From Oscillospiraceae bacterium (GTDB lineage: Bacteria > Bacillota > Clostridia > Oscillospirales > Oscillospiraceae): a stretch of DNA of 64,000 nt. The stretch covers positions 1-64,000 of the forward strand of contig CADAHL010000008.1 of the NCBI GenBank assembly GCA_902787755.1. Direction: 5' to 3'. The translations under genes and the position numbers were made by a program. The notes beneath the pieces were generated by a model, which did not search any database, was not told where the DNA came from, and saw only the letters and a list, made by a program, of their open reading frames with translations. Positions 9,303 to 17,646 of the stretch are shown here, in pieces. Numbering within the stretch: the stretch's first letter is position 1; each line of letters opens with the position of its first letter.

Positions 9303-10829
9303 TTATATAGCCGAGATGGTGTTGATCATGTAGTTGCAGCGCCTGGCAAAGCCTTCAGCGGCCTCAGCGGAGCAGTGTACTCTGGCAACAATGCAGCCGT
9401 CGGCCGTCGGGATGATATACACCATCTGCAGCTGATCGGCCATATTGTTGGTGCCTTTCCGCACAGACGCCTCCATGTAGAGGCACTTACCTGCACGGTT
9501 CAGCTCGCGTGTTTCCTCATAAAGCTCATAGGTCTGGGAAAGCTCCTCCCGGACGGCTGCGGCGACGGCATCGGGATCCTCCGCGCTAAACGTCACCTCA
9601 AGAAAGTTCTCGGGGTTTCCGGGTCCATCCCAGGCGGAGAGGAAGCTCTCAAGCTCCGGATCGCTGTGCCGCTCAAAGGATTCATAATCGTAATCCATCT
9701 CGAAGCCGAGATCCCCTCTGACGATGTGCTCGTACGGAACCGTCTCCTCCATGCCTTCGAGGATGATGACCGCCTCAAAACGCTCTCCATCCTCCCTGAC
9801 AGTTTCCGAAGCCGCCGGGACCCACTCGAACAGCATATCGACCCCGTACTCGGACTGATCCTCGTGCCAGGTAAACGTTCCGTCGTCATGGAAGGTGATG
9901 GTGCCGGTGCCGTTCATATACACCTCTTCCACGCTCTCCTCGCCGCTGTCGTCAACGGTGACGATCGACTTGTTGGCGCCTTCGTATGCGATGGTCAGCG
10001 TCTCGGTATCCAGGCGGCCGACGATGAGCCAGCGGGCAAACTCCCAGGCGCTGCCGCCCCACTCGATGGTGATCCACGCTTCGTCGTTTCCGAAGCACTC
10101 CACTAAGGCGTGGGCCCGGTCGCTCTGATAGTTGCCGACGAAGTTCATCACGGGGTTCTGCCAGTCGGGGTCTTCCTCAAATACGGCGATGTAATCGGCG
10201 CTCTTGTCCAGCAGCACGGTGATGACCGGCTCTGTGGAGAAGTCCTCGCCGTTCTTCATCCATTTCACGAAGAGATTGCCCGCCTGCGGCCAGGCAGCAA
10301 AGGTGTGCGTGGTGGGTTCGGCCAGGCCGATATACGCCGACTGACCGGGGAAATCTCTGTCGATCCCTGATGCATCCTCGCCCTCAACATAGCCGACATA
10401 GCCCATGCCTTCCGTGTTGATCGTAACGACGATCGTGGCTTCCGGCATATCATAGGGCTTGAAGTGATAGCTCTCGCCGCCCTCGATTTTGAGCAGCAGG
10501 CCGTCCTCGCCCTCCTCGGACACGGTGACAATCAATGGCTCTGCAGTCTCGTCCCAGGCGTTCAGATTGCCGTGCAGCGTATTGCCTTCCTGCGGGATCG
10601 TCCATCCCGCCATCAGCTCGCCGATCATGACGCCGACATACCAGCCGGGCTCATCGACGTCCTCCATCCAAGTGACGGAGAGTATGTTCTCGTTTTCATC
10701 CATGAAATAGCCCGAGCGCGTCCACTCCTTCACCGGTTCCGTGGTGGCAGGTGCTTCCGGCTCCGCGCCGCACGCGCACAGTGCAAACAGCATGACAGCG
10801 CACAGAATGAGGCAAATCAGTTTCTTCAT
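9303..10829 (-). CDS. Secreted lipoprotein of unknown function
   Basis: A 508-residue lipoprotein: MKKLICLILC start, lipobox LCAC with the lipidated Cys at residue 20, then an acidic, threonine/glutamate-rich linker. The body is beta-rich, with one segment resembling a bacterial repeat (TFAAWPQAGNLFVKW) and a C-terminal alpha/beta part ending in RCNYMINTISAI. No catalytic motif is recognised. AAGGAG lies 8 to 9 bases before the ATG. It lies upstream of the giant surface gene on the same strand and downstream of a decayed lipoprotein gene, in a cluster of exported proteins. Extracellular location is well supported; the role is not. Confidence 0.8.
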   Translation of the reverse strand: MKKLICLILCAVMLFALCACGAEPEAPATTEPVKEWTRSGYFMDENENILSVTWMEDVDEPGWYVGVMIGELMAGWTIPQEGNTLHGNLNAWDETAEPLIVTVSEEGEDGLLLKIEGGESYHFKPYDMPEATIVVTINTEGMGYVGYVEGEDASGIDRDFPGQSAYIGLAEPTTHTFAAWPQAGNLFVKWMKNGEDFSTEPVITVLLDKSADYIAVFEEDPDWQNPVMNFVGNYQSDRAHALVECFGNDEAWITIEWGGSAWEFARWLIVGRLDTETLTIAYEGANKSIVTVDDSGEESVEEVYMNGTGTITFHDDGTFTWHEDQSEYGVDMLFEWVPAASETVREDGERFEAVIILEGMEETVPYEHIVRGDLGFEMDYDYESFERHSDPELESFLSAWDGPGNPENFLEVTFSAEDPDAVAAAVREELSQTYELYEETRELNRAGKCLYMEASVRKGTNNMADQLQMVYIIPTADGCIVARVHCSAEAAEGFARRCNYMINTISAI

Positions 10830-10856
10830 CGTTCAGTCTCCTTTTTTAATGATTTA

Positions 10857-11284
10857 TCAGTTTGCCGGAGAAAGAGAAATCCTCGCCACGACGGCTTCGA
10901 TATTCTCTTTGTCGGCCGTTATCCGAACAAATACCGCATCGTTCAGCGCGGTGAGATAGCCTTTCTCGTTCTCGTAGTAGGTGTAATAAACGCCACCGTC
11001 AGCTTCCTTTTGGTTTCCGTCCGCCATAGCATTTCTTTGTGGAGAGTGGTAAGCACGGCAGCAGCTTCCTTGCCCTTGGTAATCTCACCGTCATAGAGAT
11101 AGGCCGCGCCTCTGACTAATTCCACAGGCCAGCCCCCGCTCAGGTCTACCGCCACTTCCACGGCGTCATCCCCGGCCTGATCCAGGTAGCCCGAGGCGGC
11201 CTGACTGGTGCTGTTTCCGTTTTCACAAGTTGCCAGGGACAGCACCATGACAGCAACCAGCAGTACACAACTTGCCTATTTCAT
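10857..11284 (-). pseudogene. Decayed small lipoprotein gene (nonsense plus frameshift)
   Basis: The minus strand reads ATG AAA TAG GCA AGT, so codon 3 is an amber stop. The frame then continues as a lipoprotein signal (VLLVAVMVLSLATCENG, lipobox LATC) and about 70 further residues. Near 11030 the frame breaks and continues in another frame with NAMADGNQKEADGGVYYTYY through KENIEAVVARISLSPAN and a TGA at 10857-10859. The second segment resembles small Clostridial lipoproteins with a YYTYYENEKGYL stretch. Two independent lesions make this a pseudogene unless the sequence has errors. Confidence 0.75.
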
Positions 11285-11352
11285 TTTCACTTTCTCTTGT
11301 TACTATATAAATCTCCTGCTCTTTCATCGGCAAGAAGGTTTGATCCATTTCA

Positions 11353-12405
11353 TTACGCAGCTTGTTTCGATTGAAAAGCCGTCTTTACAGCGTCGGTCTT
11401 GTAGATCGTCTCAAACTCGTCGCGCATGGAGATCGTTTCGATCCCCAGAGCGTGGCAGGCTTCCTCGAAGGCTGCCGCTGTCTCAGGATCCCCGTAATCT
11501 CGAACGGTATCGTCGCACAGAAGCATATAGGCTCGTCCTCCATGCTGCAAAGCATATTGCGCCATCGCAAGGTCGCCTGTGCTGTTACCGAATACCAGCA
11601 GCGGCGGGATCCCGATCTCATCCACGATCGTGACGACTTTATTCATCCGCTGGTTTTTTTGGAGCAGATTTCCCTCAAGCAGCACCTGATCGTCAGGTGC
11701 ATAGGAGTACTTTCGTCCCTCCTGCTCTCCCTGCCCAGAGGCTTCCAGAGAAAAGGTGCTGCCGATCACATGGTAGGGGGGAATCCATTCGCCCAGCGGG
11801 TCGGCTACCAGTTCCCGAACAAGCAGTCGCTCCGAGCCGCTGCAGATAAAAACAGTAAAGCCGTGCTCTGTAAGGTATTCCACCAGAGCGATCATGGGGA
11901 GATAGAAGCCTTCTGCATATGTCATATTCTCAAAGCCGGTGACAGGCTGGGACATGAAGGCGCGCACATACGCCCGGTATTCCTCCACGGTGAAGCCCCG
12001 AAAAGCCTCCGCCGCCATTTGTGCAGAGGATCGAGGGGAATCCGGCTCCGGCTCGCCGGCGAGAAGCGCCGCTTCCGCCTCCTGCGCCCATGCTCTGTCC
12101 TCGGCCGACGCCTGATAGCTCTCGTCATGCAGCAGCCGATACAGCAGGAGCCATTCGTCGAAATAGGTGGGGAAAAGCTCTCCATACAGCGTGCCGTCCA
12201 TGTCGAAAACCGCGATCCGCTCTTCCTCCGGCACAAAGCTCGCGCTCTTTTCATCCGTGACGGCATCGACATAAGAGATAATGGAGGCCATGGCCGGAGA
12301 ATCCGACTTCCAATAAGGGATCGTTTCAACCGGCTTTCCGCCGCAGGCTGTCAAGGTCAGCAGCAGGGCGAGGCAGAGGATGGACACCACGATTCTTCTT
12401 TTCAT
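11353..12405 (-). CDS. HAD-superfamily phosphatase lipoprotein
   Basis: A 350-residue exported lipoprotein: lipobox LTAC with Cys21, then a haloacid-dehalogenase fold. The HAD nucleophile motif FDMDGTLYG is at residues 67-75 (Asp68, acid Asp70). Motif II is probably FICSGS, and the C-terminal metal motif includes VFGNSTGDLAMAQ. A large helical cap lies between. HAD phosphatases hydrolyse phosphomonoesters; here the lipid anchor places the enzyme outside the membrane, so organic phosphates in the environment or cell wall are likely substrates (inference). The open frame extends to 12414 with a GTG, but AGGAGGTG lies 6 bases before the ATG at 12405. It follows a broken PAP2 phosphatase gene whose stop overlaps this ribosome binding site. 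Confidence 0.85.
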   Translation of the reverse strand: MKRRIVVSILCLALLLTLTACGGKPVETIPYWKSDSPAMASIISYVDAVTDEKSASFVPEEERIAVFDMDGTLYGELFPTYFDEWLLLYRLLHDESYQASAEDRAWAQEAEAALLAGEPEPDSPRSSAQMAAEAFRGFTVEEYRAYVRAFMSQPVTGFENMTYAEGFYLPMIALVEYLTEHGFTVFICSGSERLLVRELVADPLGEWIPPYHVIGSTFSLEASGQGEQEGRKYSYAPDDQVLLEGNLLQKNQRMNKVVTIVDEIGIPPLLVFGNSTGDLAMAQYALQHGGRAYMLLCDDTVRDYGDPETAAAFEEACHALGIETISMRDEFETIYKTDAVKTAFQSKQAA

Positions 12406-12418
12406 AAACTGCACCTCC

Positions 12419-12809
12419 TCATCGTTTTGGCGGTTCCGCCGCGTGCAGAAAAGCGGTACTGATCACGGAATAGATCAGATAGGTGATCAGCGTTCCAAAG
12501 CAGACGTCCGACAGAAAATGATTCGTCATATGGATGCGGTTGAAACCGTACAGCAGCACGAACGCACAGGCGAACCCGATCCCCCTTCTTCTTCAATCCG
12601 ACAAACAGGCAGGCTCCCGCAGCCGGATAGAGGCAATAGGAGAAGTACGAGCCGTAGGTGGCGAAGAACGCTCCGACCTCCGTCTTGTTGGCCAGTGCCT
12701 CGTTGATCTGAAGATCTCGGAGAGATCCTATGATGATTCCTATCACGCAAGCTGCGATCACTGCCCAGAATCCCGCTAAAGGCGCAGCCATTACAGTTTT
12801 CTTCTTCAT
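12419..12809 (-). pseudogene. Broken PAP2-type phosphatase gene
   Basis: The N-terminal frame starts MKKKTVMAAPLAGFWAVIA and reaches FVGLKKKG, where a GGGGG run shifts the frame. The next frame gives FACAFVLLYGFNRIHMTNHF followed by LSDVCFGTLITYLIYS, and ends in a TGA at 12419. The second part carries the last PAP2 motif (H in NHFLSD). The KxxxxxxRP and PSGH motifs expected between the halves are missing and the total is only about 128 codons, so there is an internal deletion as well as the frameshift. Known PAP2 enzymes are membrane lipid phosphatases; this copy should be dead. Confidence 0.7.
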
Positions 12810-12874
12810 TTCGATCCTTTTCCCGTTTATATCTTTTTCTTTATCGATCTACTGCCCGCTCTTCCCCCGTTTTT

Positions 12875-13162
12875 CTACTGCTCGGGGAAACCGTCTAGAG
12901 ATCCATATTCCTCGATCCACACAAATCTTTCCCAGCTTTTCTGATCCAAAAAAGCTCTTGCTACCGCGTAATGATGCGCCCGTCCTGCGTCGCTGTTCAT
13001 AGCTGCGGCATACACATCGTCACCAACGCAGGCCTTGAAAAATTGCAGCGACTCTTTCTTATGCCGGAACCCTGCTCTGTACACGCCAAGAGTGTCCGTG
13101 CCGCCGCTGACCGATCCCATCCGGTTCGGGTCTAACGATTGCGCTTCTCCGTGATCTGTCAT
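12875..13162 (-). CDS. Hypothetical 95-residue protein
   Basis: The frame is open from 13267, but AAAAGGAG followed by ATCGATC precedes the ATG at 13162, giving a 95-residue product starting MTDHGEAQSLDPNRMG. It is soluble, rich in His and aromatic residues (WERFVWIEEYG near the end), with no signal peptide or recognised domain. It is upstream of the PAP2 remnant on the same strand. A TACAAT hexamer about 75 bases upstream could be a -10 element, without a good -35. Confidence 0.5.
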   Translation of the reverse strand: MTDHGEAQSLDPNRMGSVSGGTDTLGVYRAGFRHKKESLQFFKACVGDDVYAAAMNSDAGRAHHYAVARAFLDQKSWERFVWIEEYGSLDGFPEQ

Positions 13163-13272
13163 GATCGATCTCCTTTTCTCCAGGAATTGATGTATCGCGC
13201 GATCCGCATACTCCGCCATTTTTACAATTTGTTTTATTGTAGCAGCCTTTGTCCTAAGGATGTCCAAAGAAA

Positions 13273-13311
13273 AACCGCCCTTTTCTCAAAAACTTTGAAA
13301 AAAGAGCGGTT
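13273..13311. terminator. Terminator downstream of the two-component operon
   Basis: AACCGC plus a TTTTCTCAAA arm pairs with TTTGAAAAAAG and GCGGTT. It lies just after the response-regulator stop (13329) on the minus strand. Confidence 0.65.
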
Positions 13312-13328
13312 CAATTGTATCTCGAGCT

Positions 13329-14132
13329 TCAGATTGTTGTATTCGTTCTCCAGGACAGGATCGCCTCCGTCATGTTGGCCCAGGAATAGGAGCTCATGTA
13401 CTCTCCGCGATAGGCGTTGATGGTATCGCTGTCGCCGGAATAGAAAAGATAGGCGTCACAGACAAAGGTATCCGGCTTGACGCGAAGGACGCCCTTCTCC
13501 ATCTCCAGGATCTGCCCGATGCCGTATTCCTGCAAGGTTTCCCGAAGGGTGCGGATGTAGGTATCCAGCTGCTTTTGCATCTTGCGGTCGTACAGGCGAT
13601 CCTCCCATACGGCGGCGAAGAGCTCAGCGCGTGTGACCCCCGAGCCCTGCTTATCTACCAGATAGGCAAGGATCTCCTTGGATCTTGCCAGCTTGAAGCT
13701 GATCGGCCTGTCGTCCACATAGACGTCAAAAGCCCCGAAGGTCTTGATATGGACGTGAGCATGGGAAGAGCGGCGCGCCGCTCCACAAGCGCAGCGCAGT
13801 TCGGAGGCCAGCTTCTCCTGGGACACCGGCTTGAGCAGGTACCCTGTGGGATGCACGGAATAAGCGTCAAACGCATATTCCTTGTACGCAGTTAGGAACA
13901 GGATCGCCGTCTGCGGATGGGCTTCCTTGATCCGCGCGGCCAGCGTGATCCCATCGATCTGAGGCATGTTGATGTCCAGGATCGCCACATCCGCAGGATG
14001 GATCATGAGATCGTCCAGAGCCTCCTGCGCGCTCGTAAACCCTTTCACCTCGCTGACCTGGGACAACAGCCGACACTGTCCAACGGTGTATTCCACTGCC
14101 AGCGGTTCATCGTCCACACAAATGATCCTCAT
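13329..14132 (-). CDS. Response regulator with SARP-type winged-helix domain
   Basis: A 267-residue regulator. Residues 1-120 are a receiver domain with the acidic pocket VDDE (7-9), phospho-acceptor Asp53 in ILDINMP, and the conserved Thr/Lys switch (LFLTAY and YLLKPVS). Residues 130-225 form a transcriptional-activator winged helix (FGAFDVYVDDRPISFK, then AELFAAVWEDR), as in SARP/BTAD regulators, followed by a short tail. The frame is open from 14234, but the ATG at 14132 overlaps the histidine-kinase stop by 4 bases (ATGA), which fixes the start. Partner of the LytS-type kinase just upstream. Targets are unknown; the neighbouring surface and lipoprotein genes are candidates. Confidence 0.85.
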   Translation of the reverse strand: MRIICVDDEPLAVEYTVGQCRLLSQVSEVKGFTSAQEALDDLMIHPADVAILDINMPQIDGITLAARIKEAHPQTAILFLTAYKEYAFDAYSVHPTGYLLKPVSQEKLASELRCACGAARRSSHAHVHIKTFGAFDVYVDDRPISFKLARSKEILAYLVDKQGSGVTRAELFAAVWEDRLYDRKMQKQLDTYIRTLRETLQEYGIGQILEMEKGVLRVKPDTFVCDAYLFYSGDSDTINAYRGEYMSSYSWANMTEAILSWRTNTTI

Positions 14133-15403
14133 TTCCGACGATCCTCCTTTTCCGCTCCGGATGCAGCGGGGATATAGATGCGAACGATGGTGCCCTCGCC
14201 GATTGTGCTGCTCAGAGTCATCGTTCCGCCGCACATCTGCTCCACACGGCTTTTCACGTTTTCAAGTCCGATGTGCGTTTCTTCGGAAGAATGGATCTGC
14301 TTGGGATCGAAGCCTATGCCGTTATCTTCGATGGTGATCCGATGCGCATCTGCCTCACGGAAAGTGGAAACGATCACGAGGCCGTCCTTTCGGATGCGCA
14401 CCCCATGCCGGATCGCGTTTTCCACCAAGGGCTGGATCGTCAGCGCAGGGATCTGAAAGCTCTCATCTTCGATCCTGTATTCCACGCGGACGTTTGGAAA
14501 ACGCAGCACTTCGATCTCCGCATAGAGCCGGGTATGCTCCAGCTCCTTGGTGATCGGAACCAGGTCGGTCTGACGCAGCGACTCCAGGTTTTGCCGAAGA
14601 TAGCTGCTGAAATCCTCCAGCGTTCTGTCCGCCAGAGGCGGATCCTTGGCGTACAAAGCGCGGATGGTATTGAGCGCGTTGAAGAGGAAGTGGGGCTGGA
14701 TCTGCGTCATCATGATCCGGACGCGCTGCGCCGCCATCAAGTCCTTTTCGTGCTCGCGGACGAACTGAAAGTGAAGCCAGATGTAATAGAACACGCTGCC
14801 AACCACGGTCGCGATCGTCAGGAAGGCCACCGGCTGCTCTGTTCTCATACTTATGTCCAAGGCGACAGATCCGGCGATGATGATGGCTACAGAAGCCGGG
14901 ATCATCTGCTCTATTCTTCGCGTCTCCCGGTATCGGAGGATCGTCCGCAGTAAGAGTTCAATGAGAAAAAGCCCGCTGACCAGGATACACGTAAACCAAA
15001 GCGGTCCGCGCTGGGAGACATAGTCCGACGCGCGAATTTCAAAACAGAGTTTTGTAAAAGGAGAGGTGAAATAGAGCAGCGCGTTGATACCCGTCAGCGT
15101 CCAATGGAGCCACTTTTTCCCCTCCGGACGGATGATATAAAGGAACAGGATCAGGATCACAGGCCGGACGGAATAGCCGAAGGCGGACAGGAAGTTTTTC
15201 AAGGCCAGGTTTGAATGGTGAACATACAGCGTATCTTCCCCCACATTCTGTCCGATCAGGCTAAAGCACAAAGCAACGATGAGGAGCATGATCCTGCGGT
15301 GTTCCCGGCGGATGTACGGGTCGATCGACACGGTAAACCCCAGGCCCAGCAAGAGGAGCAGCAACGGGAAGAGTACAGCAAGCGAATTCATATTCATCGT
15401 CAT
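14129..15403 (-). CDS. LytS-type sensor histidine kinase
   Basis: A 424-residue membrane sensor. Six or seven hydrophobic helices occupy residues 5-215. A His_kinase domain follows with phospho-acceptor His238 in QIQPHFLFNALNTI, then a HATPase domain with N-box LVENAIRHG and G-box DNGIGFDP and HIGLENVKSR. GGGAGG lies 8 to 9 bases before the ATG at 15403. A good promoter sits at 15438-15466. It forms an operon with the response regulator through a 4-base overlap. Ligand unknown; the membrane-embedded sensor region suggests a membrane or envelope signal (inference). Confidence 0.88.
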   Translation of the reverse strand: MTMNMNSLAVLFPLLLLLLGLGFTVSIDPYIRREHRRIMLLIVALCFSLIGQNVGEDTLYVHHSNLALKNFLSAFGYSVRPVILILFLYIIRPEGKKWLHWTLTGINALLYFTSPFTKLCFEIRASDYVSQRGPLWFTCILVSGLFLIELLLRTILRYRETRRIEQMIPASVAIIIAGSVALDISMRTEQPVAFLTIATVVGSVFYYIWLHFQFVREHEKDLMAAQRVRIMMTQIQPHFLFNALNTIRALYAKDPPLADRTLEDFSSYLRQNLESLRQTDLVPITKELEHTRLYAEIEVLRFPNVRVEYRIEDESFQIPALTIQPLVENAIRHGVRIRKDGLVIVSTFREADAHRITIEDNGIGFDPKQIHSSEETHIGLENVKSRVEQMCGGTMTLSSTIGEGTIVRIYIPAASGAEKEDRRK

Positions 15404-15437
15404 GGACGCATTTCCTCCCGTCGATCAGATTGTATTC

Positions 15438-15466
15438 ATTATATCATGCCCAACAGCTAAGAACAA
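15438..15466 (-). promoter_or_regulatory. SigA-type promoter of the LytS-type operon
   Basis: Minus strand TTGTTC, 17 bases, TATAAT, about 35 bases upstream of the kinase start codon. Confidence 0.65.
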
Positions 15467-15805
15467 CTCACAAAACAGCAAGAATCCGCTTTCATTGGGA
15501 AAACGATGCCCTGCTCCGCATTCACAAGTGATGCGCCTGGACGATCTCCGCCAGCTCTTCCTACCTGGGCAAAGACGCTGCAGGCCGGCGCAGTCTGCCG
15601 TGTCCTCCTATCTTGCGAGAAGAGAAATGGACAAATCTCAGTGCGCCTCTGGAAGGATAGAACAGGCGCCTGAAGACCGATCAAACAGTCTTTGATGGAA
15701 ACACGATGCAGAATCATTCTTTCTATCTCCGCACCTCGTGCTGAGTGCGACCCTGTGTTCGAAAGGAAATCAGTGTTTCCAACGGTTTCAGCTATATGGG
15801 AAGGC
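15467..15805. other. Gene-free stretch before the pdaB remnant
   Basis: About 340 bases with no reading frame that has a ribosome binding site or recognisable product. An 86-codon minus-strand frame (15457-15717) lacks any family resemblance. The last bases before 15806 keep weak similarity to the intact pdaB-like gene (ATGGGA...GACAGCC). Confidence 0.5.
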
Positions 15806-16042
15806 GACAGCCTGGACTAGAAGGGCATCTCCGCCGCAGAGATCCGGGAGCGGGTCCTGAGCCGGGTGCAGCCGGGGAGCATCGTTCTATTCCACAATGC
15901 CGCCGAGCACACGCCGGAGGCTCTGCCCGGGATCATTGAGGCCTTGCAGGCGGACGGCTACAGCATTGTCCCCATCTCCCAGCTTCTCCTGGAGGGCAAC
16001 ACCTGGATTGACAACACGGGTCGGCAATGGGCGACAAAATAA
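15806..16042 (+). pseudogene. Duplicated 3' fragment of the pdaB-like gene
   Basis: Roughly 237 bases nearly identical to positions 719-955 of the intact gene, decoding to DSLD-stop-KGISAAEIRERV and ending DNTGRQWATK. A TAG at 15818-15820 replaces the Trp codon in SLDWKG. No start codon or ribosome binding site precedes it. Identity is highest over the first 150 or so bases, and the last 60 bases diverge (LLEGNTWIDNTGRQWATK versus LLQGETTIDNTGRQWQK). It is therefore a diverged paralogue fragment rather than an assembly echo. Confidence 0.85.
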
Positions 16043-16060
16043 AAGGAGTTCCCTTGTAAA

Positions 16061-16099
16061 AAAGAGCAGGAGCTGTCAAAACCGACAGCCCCTGTTTTT
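16061..16099. terminator. Terminator between pdaB remnant and GPH symporter
   Basis: CAGGAGCTGTC pairs with GACAGCCCCTG, flanked by A- and T-runs. Converging units on both strands could use it. Confidence 0.75.
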
Positions 16100-16113
16100 G
16101 CCTTATGGCGATT

Positions 16114-17643
16114 TTACTTTTTCAGCACGGAGGGGAATTTTGCCATGGCCTCCTCCACGCTCATGCCGGCGGCAATGGCCTCTTTGCGCTGGGCGTTCAC
16201 AGCCTGGATCTCCTTGACCCGCTCGCCGTCCAGCTCATAACCCCTCATGGACCAGAGCGTCAGCGCCCAGGCCGCCATGGGAAGCAGGCAGAAGAGGATG
16301 ATCACTACCACGTTCATGCCCGGGGTGTAGGGAGTGGCCTTGGTGGGCAGGGACTCCAGACCGATGATGGTCACGGCCACACCCACGATGGTGGCGGACA
16401 GAGAGGACACCAGCTTGTCCACCAGGGAGAAGAGCGTACCCATGATGCCGGGGATAAATTTGCCGGAGCGGTAGGTCTCGTAGTCGGCGCAGTCGGCCAC
16501 CATGGGGATGGGCATGTCCGCCGTGGCGTAGTAGGCGCCGTAGCCGATGCCGAAGAAGAGGATGAACAGGATCGTGTACAGATTGATGGAGAGCTTGCCG
16601 TTTGTCATGATGGACATGTGCATGGCGGTGTTGGGGTTCCACAGGAGCAGCAGCGCCAGCACGCCCACGTAGCAGACGAGGGCCACCGCCACATAGCGCA
16701 TCAGAGAGGCCTTCTGGCCTTTCTTCTGGCTGGTGCGCACGGTGAGGCCAAAGAAGGGCACCGCAAACACGTAGCCCACGATCATCATGGGCAGGTACAA
16801 CCCGTCATAGTCCCCCATCATGCAGGAGTAGAGCATGATGAGCACGGTGATGTTGGTGGCAACGGACAGAGCCAGCTTGCAGCCGCCGCCCGCGATCATC
16901 AGGCGCTGCAGGGGCTTGTTGGCCTTGATGATCTGCAGATACTCGGAGACCTTCACCGTCTCCTGCTTGCCGCCCAGGCCGAAGTACTTGGGCTGGTCCT
17001 TCTCCCAGATGCCGATGATGGCCAGGATCGTCAGCAGCACGGAGATACCGATGCCGATGGGCGTCATAGCCGCAAACCAGTTCTGGTTGTAGTCGCCGAA
17101 GATGTTGTCCCGGGCCAGGATGGGTCCGATGAACTGCATGATGCCCATGCCGGCCAGAGAGCCGATGGTGTTGAAGATAGTGAACAGCGGGCGCTGCTTG
17201 GGATCGTTGGTCAGCACCGCCTGGGCCGCTCTCGTGACGGAGGTCTGGAAGGTGTAGCCGATGACCCAGACCGCGTACAGGACGATAAAGAGCGTGTACC
17301 GGAGCCACATCATGCTGGCCGGTACGAACGGCGTCAGCACATACAGCAGGATGACGGAGACCGCCATGATGACGGAGCCGATGACCATGAAGGGACGGAA
17401 CTTGCCGAAGCGGCCGTTGGTCTTGTCCATCATGGCGCCGATGATGGGGTCGGTGATGGCGTCGAAGACCCGCATGCCCGTGACCATGAAGGAGGCGAAC
17501 ACCGCGGCAAGGCCCAGAACGGCGGAGCCGAAGGTGGCGATATAGGTCAGGATCAGCACGTAATACACGTTGGTGGCGCCGTTGTTCATGGGGAACAGCG
17601 CCAGCTGATAGAATTTAGCCCGGTTGACCTGTTGATTTTCCAT
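16114..17643 (-). CDS. GPH-family glycoside:cation symporter
   Basis: A 509-residue polytopic protein with about 12 membrane helices. The MelB/GPH signature DAITDPIIGAMMDKTNGRFG is at residues 60-79 (Asp pair for cation coupling), followed by KFRPFM. The family imports galactosides, glucuronides or xylosides together with Na+ or H+. The gene starts 3 bases downstream of the GH2 stop and ends the four-gene operon GH3-membrane protein-GH2-symporter, so its cargo is probably the glycoside the GH2 enzyme cleaves. The substrate cannot be read from sequence. Confidence 0.88.
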   Translation of the reverse strand: MENQQVNRAKFYQLALFPMNNGATNVYYVLILTYIATFGSAVLGLAAVFASFMVTGMRVFDAITDPIIGAMMDKTNGRFGKFRPFMVIGSVIMAVSVILLYVLTPFVPASMMWLRYTLFIVLYAVWVIGYTFQTSVTRAAQAVLTNDPKQRPLFTIFNTIGSLAGMGIMQFIGPILARDNIFGDYNQNWFAAMTPIGIGISVLLTILAIIGIWEKDQPKYFGLGGKQETVKVSEYLQIIKANKPLQRLMIAGGGCKLALSVATNITVLIMLYSCMMGDYDGLYLPMMIVGYVFAVPFFGLTVRTSQKKGQKASLMRYVAVALVCYVGVLALLLLWNPNTAMHMSIMTNGKLSINLYTILFILFFGIGYGAYYATADMPIPMVADCADYETYRSGKFIPGIMGTLFSLVDKLVSSLSATIVGVAVTIIGLESLPTKATPYTPGMNVVVIILFCLLPMAAWALTLWSMRGYELDGERVKEIQAVNAQRKEAIAAGMSVEEAMAKFPSVLKK

Positions 17644-17646
17644 TGC

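Noticed and set aside
15457..15717. 86-codon minus-strand ORF before the LytS-type operon
   Set aside because: No ribosome binding site, no family resemblance, and it overlaps the operon promoter region.
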